64,000 nt of DNA, taken from contig RCAB01000143.1 in NCBI GenBank assembly GCA_003640385.1, positions 1 to 64,000 on the forward strand, given 5' to 3'. The notes below the pieces were generated by a model that was not told the DNA's origin, did not search any database, and saw only the letters and a list, made by a program, of their open reading frames with translations. This document shows, piece after piece, positions 14,201 to 27,650 of the stretch. The position numbers and the translations under genes are program-made. The first letter of the stretch is position 1. Every line of letters begins with the position of its first letter. The stretch is from Setaria digitata (taxonomy: Eukaryota; Nematoda; Chromadorea; Rhabditida; Setariidae).

Positions 14201-17200
14201 TTTCTTGGCTACTGCTTTGAAATTTAGCAAATTCCAAATCTGTTGTGATTTGAATAATATTCCAGGCGGTTCCTGGTATTACAGCAGCGATAATACCAGA
14301 AATTCCGGGAGCCGCGGAGTCTGATGTTATGGAAAAGGGGAATGATAGAAGTAAGTTTTCTTTTTCTTTTATTTCCACATTTTTGTTCCCAGTTGATTAA
14401 TATAGTTTTGATTAATATAAGCAGGTTTGCGTACTTGGATAACAAACAGGGACATCGAGATTATTTCCAGAATATGACTTTGTGAAATGATTTAGCAGTT
14501 AGAATCACTTCTTGTAGAGCCTGTTATGAACGGTTTTCATTTACTTGATTTCGCAAGTTAGGTTGCATTGTAATACTGCCTGATAAAATACATAGTTTTG
14601 ATATCTCCAGCAGTATAGACAAAATTTTCTGGGATGAGCAAATAATATATACACTTATTTAATTTGTAGATGTAATGTTCCTGTACAACAGATATCCTTT
14701 CCAGGGAGATTTAAATCACTCCATCAGAAATGTCCTTCTGCCGTTATTTAAGGGCTCAGAAAGAAGATAAACAATTATGCTTATCTAGCGCAAAAAAAAG
14801 AAGTATTGGACTTTTTCAAAAAAAGTTGTCGATAAAATTGAATTTACTCTGCCCTAACTTTCTGGGTCGATAGACTAGTATCGGGATTTTCCGACTGAAA
14901 AGTCGTGCAGTTATTGCCAAAAACGTTTGAAAGTTCTAACTTCTTACTAATTAGAAGAAAGCGCTTAAATTACCATATAGATATTAGATGCGACCAAAGT
15001 TTGAGAAAAACTTATATACTGCAAGGGAAAAATGTTTTGAGCGACTCTAAGAGAGTAATACTGATTGATGCAACTATTAATCTTAAAATGCTTGAGTTTA
15101 TACAAATTCCAGTTCTACTGAACAGCTTCATAAGAAAGAGTTCATTTCAAATCATTAAACAACTGTGGGAACCTTCTTCATTCTCTGTTTCCCTTTTCGG
15201 TATTTTGAAAATTGCATATGGTTTAGGTTTCTTAGTTCCAAAAATGAATCTGTGAATGCCGGGATGAACTACTTAATAATCTCATTGTATTTTTACGTCA
15301 ACTAAAAGTGTTATTTCTTGAAATTGTCATCTATTGCTAAATTGCTACAGAATATGAAATTTCAGATTCCCAGTAAGCTTTAGATGTACATATTCCTAAC
15401 ACCTTTCCCTTGATGATTCCTCATTAAATTTTATGAAAGAAGGGAACGTGTTAATAAGCCAGCAAAAATGAATGATTTAGTGCGTTTTAAGGGGTAGGGA
15501 GATGAAAATAACGTAATAGCAAAAGCACAATAAGTGTAAAATTACTGGCAACAATACATAGCAGTTGCTTTTTTGCTAATGAGTGATAATGGGTCGATTG
15601 GTGCTACTACAATGTTGTTTCACTGATTATTTGTCACTTTTAATACAACTACCTTCAATAAATTCCTTTTCCTTAAAGAAAACAAAATAGAAAATGTAGA
15701 GAAAATTGGAAAATAATTTAGAATTAGAATAAAAAAATTTGTGTTTCCAAACTGGAAAAGGGTATATGTTCGATTTAGTTTCTCCTGAATACAGTAAAAT
15801 ATTTAGATGTTTGTCATTCGTTTATGCGTTTCTGTTGATCTTCGTGTATTTATATTAGCATGGCGTAAGAGCTATTGCAGTTTTTCGTAGGGTTCTGTGA
15901 ATTCAGATATTAGAGCAGTGATTGAGAAACCTTTTGAACTGTGCTTTGGTAACTGAAATGAAGATACATGGCACGGAGGAAGAGGATGTAAATTGCTTCG
16001 ATATCGTCCCCTTGTCCTCGATACTGTATTTAATAAATCTATTCATACCCAATTCCTAATTATGTGACGACTGTGGTTAATTGTTTATGGATTGTCCGTG
16101 GGAGAACAACCTTCCAAATAAGATTTTCGCTTAGTCTTTTCCGTTTTTTCTTCTTTCCATCGTACTTCAAGTGTTTTTGAATTTTTGTTTTCCATCATTA
16201 ATGTGTTATGTCAGCTGATGTCAGTGAAAAGGTCAAGTTAAGGAATATTTTTTCAGTTAGGACTTCTCCTTAGTTTCCATTATATTTAATTGTCTAGCAC
16301 CAAAATTTGCTAATCACAGAACGTCTTTTGCTAATTTTTTTTATGTTCTGTCATTTCAGTGTACACCAATTAATTTAGATTTTTTCTACACACACATATT
16401 AACAAGTCTGCGCGTATTTATTGTTTTGTACATGTAAATTCCGCACAACAAACGAATTTGATTCTTTTAAATTGCTGTTGAACAGAATTGAAAATGCCAT
16501 CATTGGCTGGATCAACTGTAGTATCTGTTATGAAATTATTTGGCAAAAGGAGAAAAGAACGTAAGTTGGGGTTAACATGTAGCGGGGATATTAATATTTG
16601 GTTTCTTTATTCAAATTTGGATTAATCCTATCACTATTTCTTGAAAATTTAAAACCTTGCCAGTTGATGGTGAACATAAGGTACTTATATGATCCAGATA
16701 TATCCGAGATTTTTTGTGGACAAAGAGTGGGTAACCTTTTAAAACAAAAACAAAAAAAAAAAAAAAAAAAAAAAAGGAAGAGATTCATTTATGGAATGGA
16801 TTGAATATCTTCATTTAGACAGCATATATTAGAAAAGATTGAGTTTACAGTGATTCAAGAAATTAAAGTTATATTAATGAGTTATAATCGATATCTGCGA
16901 TAAGTTGTAGCTTGGTGTTGGATGAAGGGGTAAATTAGGGAGTTCTGTCTTTCTTTGGTTTCTAAAATTTATTTTCTGTTTTCATATGACTGGTAGAAGT
17001 AGTGGAGTGTCTAATGGAGAAGATTGGAAGAAAGAGGGGAAGCTTTCTCTGAGAATTATTAAAAAAGACCTGCTGCAATTAATTTATTTAAATTTTCGTA
17101 AAGGATTATCTAACATCGCATGGTGGAAGACATTAATTCATATTTGAATTTTTCTTTTTTTTAGATGAAATAATTCCTAAAGAACAACAATCCAAAGAAG

Positions 17201-20200
17201 TTGGTGTGAAGTTAATGACTGAAAGCAAAGTAGAAGATCTGGAAAATATGGAAGTACCGTCAGATGCAATAATGGGTCTTTCGGTGACAGAATTTGTATC
17301 CCAAGATATGCAGAATTCTCCTACTACCAGAATGGTACCTTGCAAAGCCGATGAAGCGAAATCAACAACAGCAGAGTTCGAAACACCGCGTAAACCAGCA
17401 GCTGGGTTTGTATCTGCACTTTTTTTTGGAAAGTTGTTGGTCTTTTTTTAGTTCTGATTTCTTCTAGAAACAACAACAATGTAGTATAATTGGCTTTGTG
17501 GAAATGCTTATGTGTGTCCAAATTATATCCTGCAGAAGGTCCAGGAAAAGTACCAATTGTACTTACAAATAAGGTAGCATTATCTATTACGTTCATATGT
17601 ATAAGATTGTGTGATGTGGATTGAATTGTTTCATTTGGATTTAAATTAGATTATAAATTAAATAACCTAGAGAAATTATGCATCTATAGTTATTCAAGCA
17701 TGTACAGATCTGAAAAATTAAAATACTTTTTTCGAAAATGAAAAAAGGAAAATAGAATGAAAAGAATGAAACGATTGATAAGGAATTTAATTCTCGCCCT
17801 CGGCTTGCTACAGTACCTGATTACTGGATTTCTTGAACTCTGTGGGGGAACTTATTGTGAGCAGTATTGACAGCAGTAGTAGATGGAAATAGAGATTTGC
17901 GATTAGAAAGAGATGAGATTGTTGCCAGAACTTCTTACTCTTCCAGCGATTCAAAATGAACATCTACTGGCATATTATGGAGTGGCTTGTGGATCTTTTG
18001 GAAGGTTCCACTTTTGGATTTTTCCTGCTTGTCTTTTTTTTCTTCTTTCTCAGCATATTTTGCAAAGTTTACAATTGAGAGATGCTGTGCTTGTGCAAAG
18101 AGTGTAGTTTGCAGAATGTCGAGATATAGAGTTTCATCTCCAAGTCCGTTTAATCTTTTCATTCTAAAATTTTCGGTTTTCACTGCAGTGATTTGCTTTC
18201 GTTACATTAACTAAGATGTCATAGTAATTTTAGTTATTATCATTAAACAAAAACCTCAGCTAACCAGAAGGATTATAAATGAGAGTTCTGACCTAGTTTT
18301 TTTCTTCTGGATCATGAATCCAGTATGGTCATGAAGAACCAAGATACTTCTCTTATCATAGATTATTATTGATGATAATAGTAAAAGTTTGAAGGAAAGG
18401 TTTGATTAGGGGCAAATAAGATATATAAATACATATAATTCAAATAAAGAAAAGAACGGCATTTGGTGATCATTAAGCATTATTTTCATTCTCATTTCTT
18501 TGTCTTTGTCTATATTTAGTGCAGTTTTATTCCTTTTTTTCTAGTTCGTAGATTAGAAAAAAGGAATTAAATTTATTTTTAATGTTAATCTCATATTTAA
18601 AGTCAAGAAAAGGAACAAGCAAAGAATAAGTACGATGGTCGAAACTGTTGAATAACAAGAGACTTATGTATTTGAGTGTAGATATAATTTTCCATGCGTA
18701 ACATTTCGTAGAATGTCATTTTTAAGCATGCAGTATTCATTTCAAATGACTGAAGAACGATGTGGTGGATATTTCGAATTTTAACAGCTTCAGACACAAA
18801 GTTTTTACTGTTTTTCGCTTGAATATTTTCTAAACGCTGATGCAATACCTTTTGACTTATTTCTTCTAATGAAAGCTATTTGATCAAGCTCACATACATC
18901 AGATACGCTTAACTTGAATTTTGTACATGCTTTACTCTTAGTAGAAATTCAGTACAGCTTGTCCAGTGTGCAGTGTTTCCTAATATTCCTTTTCCATTGT
19001 CATTTTTTATTCATCCTTGAAGCATATATGCTTGTCAAGTGATAAAGTGCATTTTGGACATTTAGATGGAGGAAAAAACTAGTCTTAAATGTTGAAACAT
19101 TTAGGATTTGCTGCTACGCTTATTTTATCTTTACTTTACTCATTCATATTTTCTTGCCTGAAAGCCGTCTTTCAATGATTCTCTCATTTATTGCACTGTG
19201 ATTTATAAGTTGTATGATTTTCATGAATATAAATGCTCCTTATCTNTTTGCCTGAAAGCCGTCTTTCAATGATTCTCTCATTTACTGCACTGTGATTTAT
19301 AAGTTGTATGATTTTCATGAATATAAATGCTCCTTATCTAAATAGTGGTATCTAAGTGGAATTCTATAATTATCCCGAAACTCTAAAATGAGAAAGAGTT
19401 ATACTAATATGAAAACTTGCAGTGATTTAATTTGGAGAAATTTTAAGCAAGTTAAGACCGTAATTTATTTCTTACATGTTCAGTGATATTAGCCTACTGG
19501 TTAATTACTTTATCGAATATCCATCCGAATATAAAAACTCAATTTTTTTAGCTGTTTCTGATCAATACATGGTACTTCTGGTCATGAAGAAAATTTTTTT
19601 TCCTTCAGTTTGCTGCGAAAAAAAATTGATTTGATGTCACTGAAGTCAAACAATTCACTACTATTTTGTATTCTCTTAGGAAGTTGATAAAATTTTACTT
19701 TTAAAGGAGATTATATTGTTGAGTTCATTCACCTCTGCTCGATTTAGTGACAGCGTTGGTTGCAAACTGACATTCATCTTCTCAAGCTCTTCTTAATTCG
19801 TTCCATATTTCTCAAGTACTGTGACATTTAATGGCAAATACATTCATTCTCACCAATGCTCTACACTATTACATTTTCTATTGATTGTTCAAAAATTCGT
19901 AATTTTGAGCTCAGCAGGAAATTTTTTTAGTCGATTTAGTCAATTTTATTTGATTATCATATCATTTCCTTTCTTTAACAGCTTAAAACTTGTGGCAAAC
20001 TTGCATTAGTCCTTTGCCGGATTAAATGAGTGCCTAGTTAATTTTTTTTCTCACTACTTATGTTTTATATCATTGATAATAATCACGCCGTATTTTTAGT
20101 ATTATTTTCCAAATTTTCTTTGCTTCACTATCCATTTATTTTATTCTGGAAGATCTAATAGTTAATTGCTTTTTATTTGACTTGCCATCTCAAGATTTTT

Positions 20201-23200
20201 ATTTGCAGCATCGATACAAGAACAATTACACGACCGCCTAAAGCGCGGGTTCAACAGTTACCAGAAGCAACCGTTATGCCATTAATGAAAAATGGTACAG
20301 GAACTGCAGCAGCAGAAGTGATTACTGCTAACACTGGTTAATTGTTTTTCTTTCCCTTTTAGTTGGAGTTTTGAAGCGGATGTGATATTTCGGCGATAAC
20401 ATATTGCACGTACATTGTTAATTATTGTACTATGTGATTACATTGTAGTGAAATCCAGCATTATTTGATTAGGTTTTTTCTTGTTTTCACTTTAGAAAAT
20501 GAAATTTTCCACATAATTTTTGGTATACGCATTCTTAATTCTATTCAATTCCTCCCTCTGAGAATACTCTAGTACCTCCTTTTTTCGCCTTTCTCTCGCT
20601 TAGTGTTTGTTTTAACCACCAAGACATGAAATCAGCTGCAAATTTTCGAGATACTTTAATTTTTCAAGTGAAAATTTCCATTTCAACCTTCTGGAAAAGT
20701 CATGGTGATAATATCAAAATATTAATTTCCAGAGATAAAATCTTCCGCAGTTTTTTCGGGGCAACCGCTTCCTTCACCATTTGCAACCAGTACTCCAAGT
20801 CATACTCCAGTACAACTGCCTCAAGTGTTAGGGCAACAATCCTCAGTTCCATCACGGCCACAAATACCCCAGCAAACTGTACTACCAACATCAGTACAGC
20901 AAAATGCTCAGATTACGACAACAAAGCCTGTTCCGCAACAAACATCTATGCCGAAAATCTCTTCTCAATTGCAGCAACAGCAACAGCAGCCTTCTGCTAC
21001 TGGGGCTCCAATTAGGAATGTAACTCAGCCAATAGTTGTTCCACCAAGTATCACTCCTTTTGTTCAAGGTGTTAGCACAAACAGTTCTGCTATTGTTTCG
21101 AATACTGCTCCACAGGGTTCAAGTCAGGATGTTTCTCAAAGGTAATTTTTGCTACGAAAACCGACATTTTTTTTTTTAAATAATTGTTGTGTAATCAAAA
21201 GATTTGGTAGGAAGCTGAATAGCTGCCAAATTTTTACTTTTGAGGGAAGAGCGAAAACTGTTACGTGCAAGGCAACGAACTATCACTGTCCAGAGCCAAG
21301 TGAGTCTCGATATAACAGCTGCATACAACGAAGTGAAGCAGGTAAGTTTTTTTCATCTTAATTCTTCTAAAAGGATTTTCTCGTCTAATAGTTCTGATTT
21401 CTGATATCGTTCTTCCAAAGAAAAATTTTTTTAGCATATTTTTACTATTTTTCTGGTCTCAACTTCGTAACTTTCCGATTCCTCTCGAAGGAGGGAGGTA
21501 GGTGATGGAGATCTCGGTTTCTTTGTTGAAGATGGAGTTGACTTTAAATGCAATGATTACAGCTGAACTCAGACGATCCAGCGACCGAACTTGTACGACG
21601 TGTGCAAGCAATTGTTGCCACGAGGGAGAAAGAATGGACTGCTAAAACTGAAAAGGTTGAACAATTTTAATTAATAATTTTGGACTTTGTTTATGAAGAC
21701 TGTCGTTGGATGGTATTGTAAACACGGATATAGATTACTAAAGTACGTAGTTCACACGTAGATTGGTATTGCTTGGCCATTTGGCTTTTCAAATAAGGTG
21801 TTTCTACATCAAATATATCATTTCTTGTTTTGCTTTATTGTCAGCTATGATTAACAAGCTTTTAATATCGTTTTTTTGTAATCAGCACTTTGACTACACA
21901 TTATTTCTTAGCTGCTAAGCTAATAAATGCTGAAATCATTGGGAAATAAATCGTATGTTATGGTATACTAGTTAAAAGCTTTCCTACTATTAATTTTAGC
22001 AAATCTCTCGTTTAATGACTTCTGACTTTGAAGGAAAGTTAATTGTCTAGCGAAAGTTTCAGTTAACCCAGCTGCTAGCGCATGAGCAGAGACGTAACGA
22101 ACCATTAGAGCAGAAAGCTGCCGAGCGTTTATTAGCTATGGCTGAATATGAAAAATTGGTGCAAGAATTTGTAGAAGAATTAAAGAAGAAGAATTCGGAT
22201 GGTGAGAATGTTTGATGACTGAATGAGACAGTTTGGAAAAAGTAGAGTTGGTTATGAATTTTTCCGTAGCATACTTGCAAATTAACAGATTAACAGCATT
22301 AGCGCAATTAAGGAGGAATCTAACTTAGCTCTATATGATGATGTTGCTTAATTCGCTGCATTAATGAAATACCAGGAATTGTATGGTGGTACAAAAGATA
22401 TAATGATATGAAATGTTATATGAAGGGAACTTAGAGATGGAGAAGTGGGATAGGTTGAAGTTGGTAAGGCTTTGCAACCATTGGGATAGCCTTCCATTAA
22501 GCTTGGGATTTGTTAAGATATATAGTAATGATTGTTTGTATTTCGTAATGACATGTTGATACTAGTTATTTGAGCTATTTCTGTCTACTCATATAATATA
22601 GTGATTATTATTATGACTTACGTTTTGTTCAAATATGTCAGTAGTTTATGTCAGGTTCTGTAAGTTTTTAATGACGCAGGAATCAAGGTTGTTGTTGTTT
22701 TATTCATCAAAAAGTAGCTCTTCAAGAGTTGAATTGCAGAGAAAAATAACCTAGGTGAGTCAAAATCAGTGGGTAGACCAGGACCGGAACGAAATTTATC
22801 ACCGGATGATGTTACTCAGTTGATTAAAGAGCGAGACCAACTAGCAGAAGAAGTAAATTCGTTGGAAACAAGTTATAGTGAGCTGTTCAGACGTTATGAA
22901 AAATTGCGACAGACAAGTGTTGAGATTAAACGAGTTAGTTTCCTTTGTTTCGAATACTCAAGCATTTCCAATTAACTATTATCTCTTATTGTCTTTATTA
23001 CATAGCTTTTTCAAATTTTGTGAGTTTTCTAAAAAAAAAAATTGGATGATAAAGAAAGATTTGCGGTACTACCATCTGTCATTTAAAAGGTATTCAGTTT
23101 CTACCATTTGCAATTTATTAATTGATAAATTTGTTGACTTACATTGGAAATCGCAGCGAGAATACGTAGTTACAACCTTAATGTTTAGCTGTAGGATGTA

Positions 23201-25190
23201 TGCGCGTAGGATTCTTTTCTCATTTTTCTGTTTAGAGGTTTTGGATCTCAAGGTTTCTGCTTTCAGAATGAAGAAAGTGTTAAAAATGCATCTGAAGAAA
23301 TGGCGAGGAGATATGCAATTCTTGCTGAGAAATTTGAAATGCTCCGACGAAATGCTGAAGAACAACTTGATCTGTAAGCATTAATTAATTTCTTAAAAGT
23401 AAGATATATTGCTAATTTTATTTGAAGTTTTGTTGGTGTCAAATACTTTTTGGCATTCGGTGGCTATTTTATAGAAATATGTTCTCTCAGGTTTATCTAG
23501 TTGGAGCATATTAAAAGTTTATTCATTTTACCCATCATGACAATATAGAAGTATTTTGTTTCCTTGGTAAAGTTACTAAAAATGAGCTGCAATGTGCAGT
23601 TCTTTTTTTCATTTCTTTGAAAAGCATATAATGGGCTGTAATTTTACTGTCAAGAACAAATTTAATTTAATTATAATTTTAATATACTGCAGATGTGTTG
23701 TTATAGTGCACTAAATATTTTATTGTAGCGTAATACTTTGATTTTTTTCTATGTGTTAGGATTTCGTGTTTTAATTTTCCAAGTGATTTGCCTAAGGTTT
23801 AGTGCTTTAAATTATTTACGACTGTCGCAATAGAATTTCAATTCCATGTTGTAGCTATTAGTAATTAATTGTTTTGCAGCGCAAATAATGAAATAGAGCG
23901 GCTGATAAAGCAACATGAAGCGGATACACTTGGTTTGCGTTTAAAAGTGAAACATCAGGAATCAAAAATCGACAGTTTGACTGTGAGTCTGGAAGCTAGA
24001 GTAAGTTACGCTATGTTTACAAAGGCAGCCTTGCTACTTTGCAGTGGTAGTACGATAAGTACGATAAGAATAAGAGGAAAATGTTTTTGGATCAGATCAG
24101 GTAAAACAAACTGCACAGATAATTGCAATTCCATCCATATGACTGGTATTCCTCATATTTCAATTTTTCGTTAGAAACCAAATCAGAGAAATGGAAAGAA
24201 CTAAAGAAATAAACTGAAATAAATTTGAAATTACGGACAAAATTATAATTTGTTTCACTTTTCTTCTCTAATTTGCTGTATAACAAACAGATTATTTAAA
24301 AAGCTTATGATGTGAATCGAGTTTCGATTCTTATCGGCTAGTTATGAATGTTCGGTCCATACAGATTACGCCTAATAGTGAGGAGGAGGACTTTTTTTTT
24401 TGTCTGGGATTCGGAACTTTTATTCTACTCTATTAGGTCTCCATTATTTAGTTCAGATTTTTTAGAACCGCTCCCTATTCATTACAGTGAAATTAGAGTG
24501 TTCTGATAATTCAGTACACCTTTCTCAAATTGCTCTTCCAACTTTATGCATACTTTCTTTCTTTTTATTCAGTTTTTGAATTTTACAGTGTGAGAAAATA
24601 AGCATTATGAAAACAATATATGGGGCAAATAAATGCATGCAAAAAAAAGAAAAACGAAGTGATGGCAAAACTAAAGCATAAAACTGTACAGTTTAAGAAA
24701 AAAATTTAAGTAATGAAATTCTAAATTTCAATATAAATAAACGGGAATACATAAACGAAAGATTTGGATAAAAATAAAAAGAAAAACCGAACAGAAGAAT
24801 TGTTGCTGGAGGCGCTCGTAGATTAAGATGGACTTAGATTGGATGAATGCTTGCTTATTTATTTAAAATACCATGTTTATGCTTCAATACTTTATGGATA
24901 TAGTTAACATCTTCTGTAGTAATTTAGATCATCCAGTCATCCTGTTTTGCGGAATTAAAAACTATGTAGTATGCATCTAATTAGGTCAAGTTAGTCAATG
25001 TATCTAATCATGTCGTCGATTTAAATGTTTATTTCTTTTTATTTGTCGTTTTTTCCTCGTTCTTTTCTAGATTTCTTAAGTAAACTTGTTTATTTACTTA
25101 TAGCAAAAAGAACTGGAAAGTATGACAGCAATATTTGAAGAAGTAATTACAAAGGCGGAAGCAAATGATGCCGAGGTCGATGCTTCTTAA
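11267..25190 (+). CDS. TACC-domain coiled-coil protein (TAC-1-like), 14 exons
   Basis: TACC proteins bind XMAP215/ZYG-9 and Aurora A and promote microtubule growth at centrosomes and spindles. Phase-consistent exons: 11267-11339, 11520-11590, 12064-12940, 16486-16560, 17165-17405, 20209-20336, 20733-21141, 21245-21341, 21563-21655, 22063-22201, 22755-22933, 23267-23373, 23880-24000, 25104-25190; total 898 residues. An acidic patch (EDEEVEEEDADEETDEKK) opens exon 2. Residues of about 50-620 are Ser/Thr/Pro/Gln-rich and look disordered, with a Q6 run in exon 7. Residues 625-898 are heptad-rich. The last four exons show the TACC signature: NASEEMARRYAILAEKFE, then ANNEIERL, then the terminal LTVSLEARQKELESMTAIFE block. 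The family assignment rests on this C-terminus. The N-terminal joins, notably the exit of exon 2 (AGT|GTGAGA), are less certain. A polyadenylation motif lies at 25430-25435. Confidence 0.85.
14266..14350 (+). other. candidate alternative exon in TACC intron 3
   Basis: This stretch sits between a TATTCCAG acceptor and a GTAAGT donor, and one frame is open (AVPGITAAIIPEIPGAAESD). Its 85 bases do not fit between exons 3 and 4 in phase. Entered from exon 3 it meets TGA. It is either a poison exon, part of another isoform, or not used. Confidence 0.35.
16747..16774. repeat. long A homopolymer in TACC intron
   Basis: An uninterrupted A run of about two dozen bases follows CAAAAAC. Similar A or T runs recur throughout the window (for example 4640-4660, 9210-9229, 27117-27137, 37410-37428, 56786-56808). 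They are a general property of this genome and not retroposon tails that I can link to a copied gene. Confidence 0.85.
17536..17573 (+). other. candidate micro-exon in TACC intron 5
   Basis: A 38-base segment lies between a CCTGCAG acceptor and AAG|GTAGCA. Exons 5 and 6 join in phase without it, and including it after exon 5 brings in a TAA. It may be a poison exon or a chance pair of splice sites. Confidence 0.25.
19154..19339. repeat. 92-base near-identical duplicate around a single N (likely assembly artefact)
   Basis: Bases 19154-19245 recur at 19248-19339 with one T/C difference (TTTATTGCAC against TTTACTGCAC). The single N at 19246 lies at the junction. Inside a TACC intron. Confidence 0.9.
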
Positions 25191-27176
25191 TTCGGGTGAA
25201 ATTTTTTCATATTCCAGTCAAGTAAATGAAACCGAATACTGATTTAATTGCTTTTCAGAAATAATTCAGAATCTTGCAATCTTTTGTCGTTGTTACTTGC
25301 AAAAGGCTTTTTTTGAATGTTTAATTCTTTTCTTTCATTTTACCGGTGTATCCAAATTGGAAAAAAAAAAAAAAAAAGAGGGAAATCCATACACAGACAA
25401 ATTCCGTATTTTCCACCTTATTTGTTTGAAATAAAAAGCAGTTCTAAAAACTTAAATCGAAACAGAAAAGGAAAATGAGATAAAAGTTCTCAATTTTGCT
25501 CTGAAGTCTTTTGATTTATTTTTTTTTAATTTGTCGATTTTTAACAGTTTTCAGTCCGGGAAACAAAAGAATGTACCACTCGAAGATATAAAACAATTTT
25601 TCTTCAATTCTTTTTATATTTATGTGCTCGCATTTTGTGAATACGGTGAGCCTATAAGGCATCTGTTCAAAATTCCTTTAAAATTATAAACCTGTACTTT
25701 ATAACTCTTTTCTTGCTTATTTACTTAAATTTGCACAGAGGTTCTCTATTTTCTGTTTTTAACCTTAAGGTTATGGAGCACTTTCTCAACTCGTAAAGGT
25801 AGTTATAGGTCGTGTATTATCAAATTCTTGTAAAAGTGCTACAAATGCAAATTTTTGTGGGACATAGCAAGAGTTACAGTGGTGTCATGTTGATGTTCTT
25901 CTAGAGTTTTAACCTCCACCAACTTATCTCTCTTAGCTTATTAGTAGATCTCATCTATCTTTCAGTAGCTAGTCTTCTGTGATCATTTTCATTTTCATAG
26001 TGAAAGCAGAATATCGTGGGTTTTTGAACTTTGTCATTGAAAATACCACTTATTTCGTATATTTGAGAGATGGAAATGGTTTTCAAGAAAAGAAGAAAAA
26101 TGGAAGACATTTAAGCACTGTTTTTGTCCTTTACTGTTTACAAAAATTTCGGTTAGTTCAGCATTCTTTCTAGTTATTATTATTTAAAGGATTTTCAAGG
26201 ACCATTCAGGAAGGTTTTAGAGGAAGATTTCGAGATTTAGTATAAGACCTAATCTTACATCATACTAACATAGAAGAATGTGTTTTGTGTTGCTAGTTTT
26301 CTATATTTGTAGGAATATAATTGTTTAGAAAATATTGTAAAATTCGCGTTTTTTTTTTTTGCCTTCTACAATTGTATTTTATATTTTGCCAACGGTTATT
26401 CCGTGATATTTTGGTATTGGTTATTTTGATATGCTTAATTGTGGAAGTTTTAGCAGATATGCTTGAAGAAATGTTTAAGTAGTTTTTTATGCTTGTGCAT
26501 ATGAATGCGAAATGAATATTTAATGCTAATGAGAAAGGTGCAATAATATGGAGAAAACTGCAGGAAAAGGGAATTTTTAGATTCGTCTTGACAGAAGGAG
26601 GGTGCAATAAATCGTTTTAATCTTTTTGCATTTATTGAACAGAAAGAGCAGTGAAGCAGTAATCAAAAAAAAAAAAAAAAAAAAGGTCGTGAAGCTCTGT
26701 CTGCTTTTTTTTTTGTAGGACAAAACTTTACCTTCCCCTCAGTGATTGTCCCTCGTACTTGCTTTCTTAACTATGTTTTATTTTATAATTGTAAGCATAA
26801 GTTTCTCAGGGAATATTTACCAAATTATACAGAGCTTTAAACGCTTTGGATTTCTGGAATAAATTGCTTGGAGATTGACAAGTACGAGATTTTGGTCAGA
26901 ATCATGACAGTAATTTATATGATTTCTTCTGATTGGTTTATAAATGAGATAAACTACTTCTTTAATTACATATATAGGATTTGTAGCATGACTGCAATGT
27001 TGGACTTTTATATCAGTCATGTTGACTAGAAGTGTCTTTTTTCCTAGAGATTCATTCTTATTGGTCTAAAAAGTGGAGTCCTCCGTTTCAATGGTTTTAG
27101 AAGAATAAATTCATCTTTTTTTTTTTTTTTTTTTTTTCAATGGGATCTCGCAGAGCTGTCATTAAATCATTGAAAA

Positions 27177-27259
27177 TTTTTTGGGTAGTCATCAAATCAT
27201 TATGATGATTACCCAAAAAATACACTCCCTTCTGTTAAAAGGAAGGGAGGAAGGGAGTG
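27177..27259. repeat. two adjacent inverted repeats (hairpins)
   Basis: The first hairpin has 18-base arms at 27177-27194 and 27203-27220 (TTTTTTGGGTAGTCATCA against TGATGATTACCCAAAAAA, one G/T mismatch) around an 8-base loop. The second has perfect 10-base arms, CACTCCCTTC at 27223-27232 and GAAGGGAGTG at 27250-27259. Both are read directly from the sequence. They could form DNA cruciforms or RNA hairpins; no function is known. Confidence 0.8.
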
Positions 27260-27487
27260 ATTTTCTATTGTAAATTGGAAGAGACCTAATCGAAGATTTC
27301 CGAAATGATAAAATCTTAATCTTCCATGGTCGATAATTATTGGGTCAAGACTTTATTAATTCTTAATTAATAATATTTTCCAACTGTTTCTTATTCGAGT
27401 CAAGTTATTATTATGACGCAAGATGTCACTCAAACAACTGGGATATATTAGAGAATATTGCTGTAGAATGGATGATTGTTTTGCATA

Positions 27488-27650
27488 TGTGGTCGGCTAC
27501 AACGAGAACTTTTCATCGCAGTTAAAACTCCATCAAAAAATGGAAAATAATAATTATTAATCAGCTTCNTGTGGTCGGCTACAACGAGAACTTTTTATCG
27601 CAGTTAAAACTCCATCAAAAAATGGAAAATAATAATTATTAATCAGCTTC
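27488..27650. repeat. 81-base near-identical duplicate around a single N (likely assembly artefact)
   Basis: Bases 27488-27568 recur at 27570-27650 with one C/T difference (CTTTTCATCG against CTTTTTATCG). A single N at 27569 separates them. Same pattern as at 19154-19339. Confidence 0.9.

Noticed and set aside
19154..19339. True tandem duplication or transposon terminal repeat
   Set aside because: The single N at the junction and the same pattern at 27488-27650 point to assembly joins.
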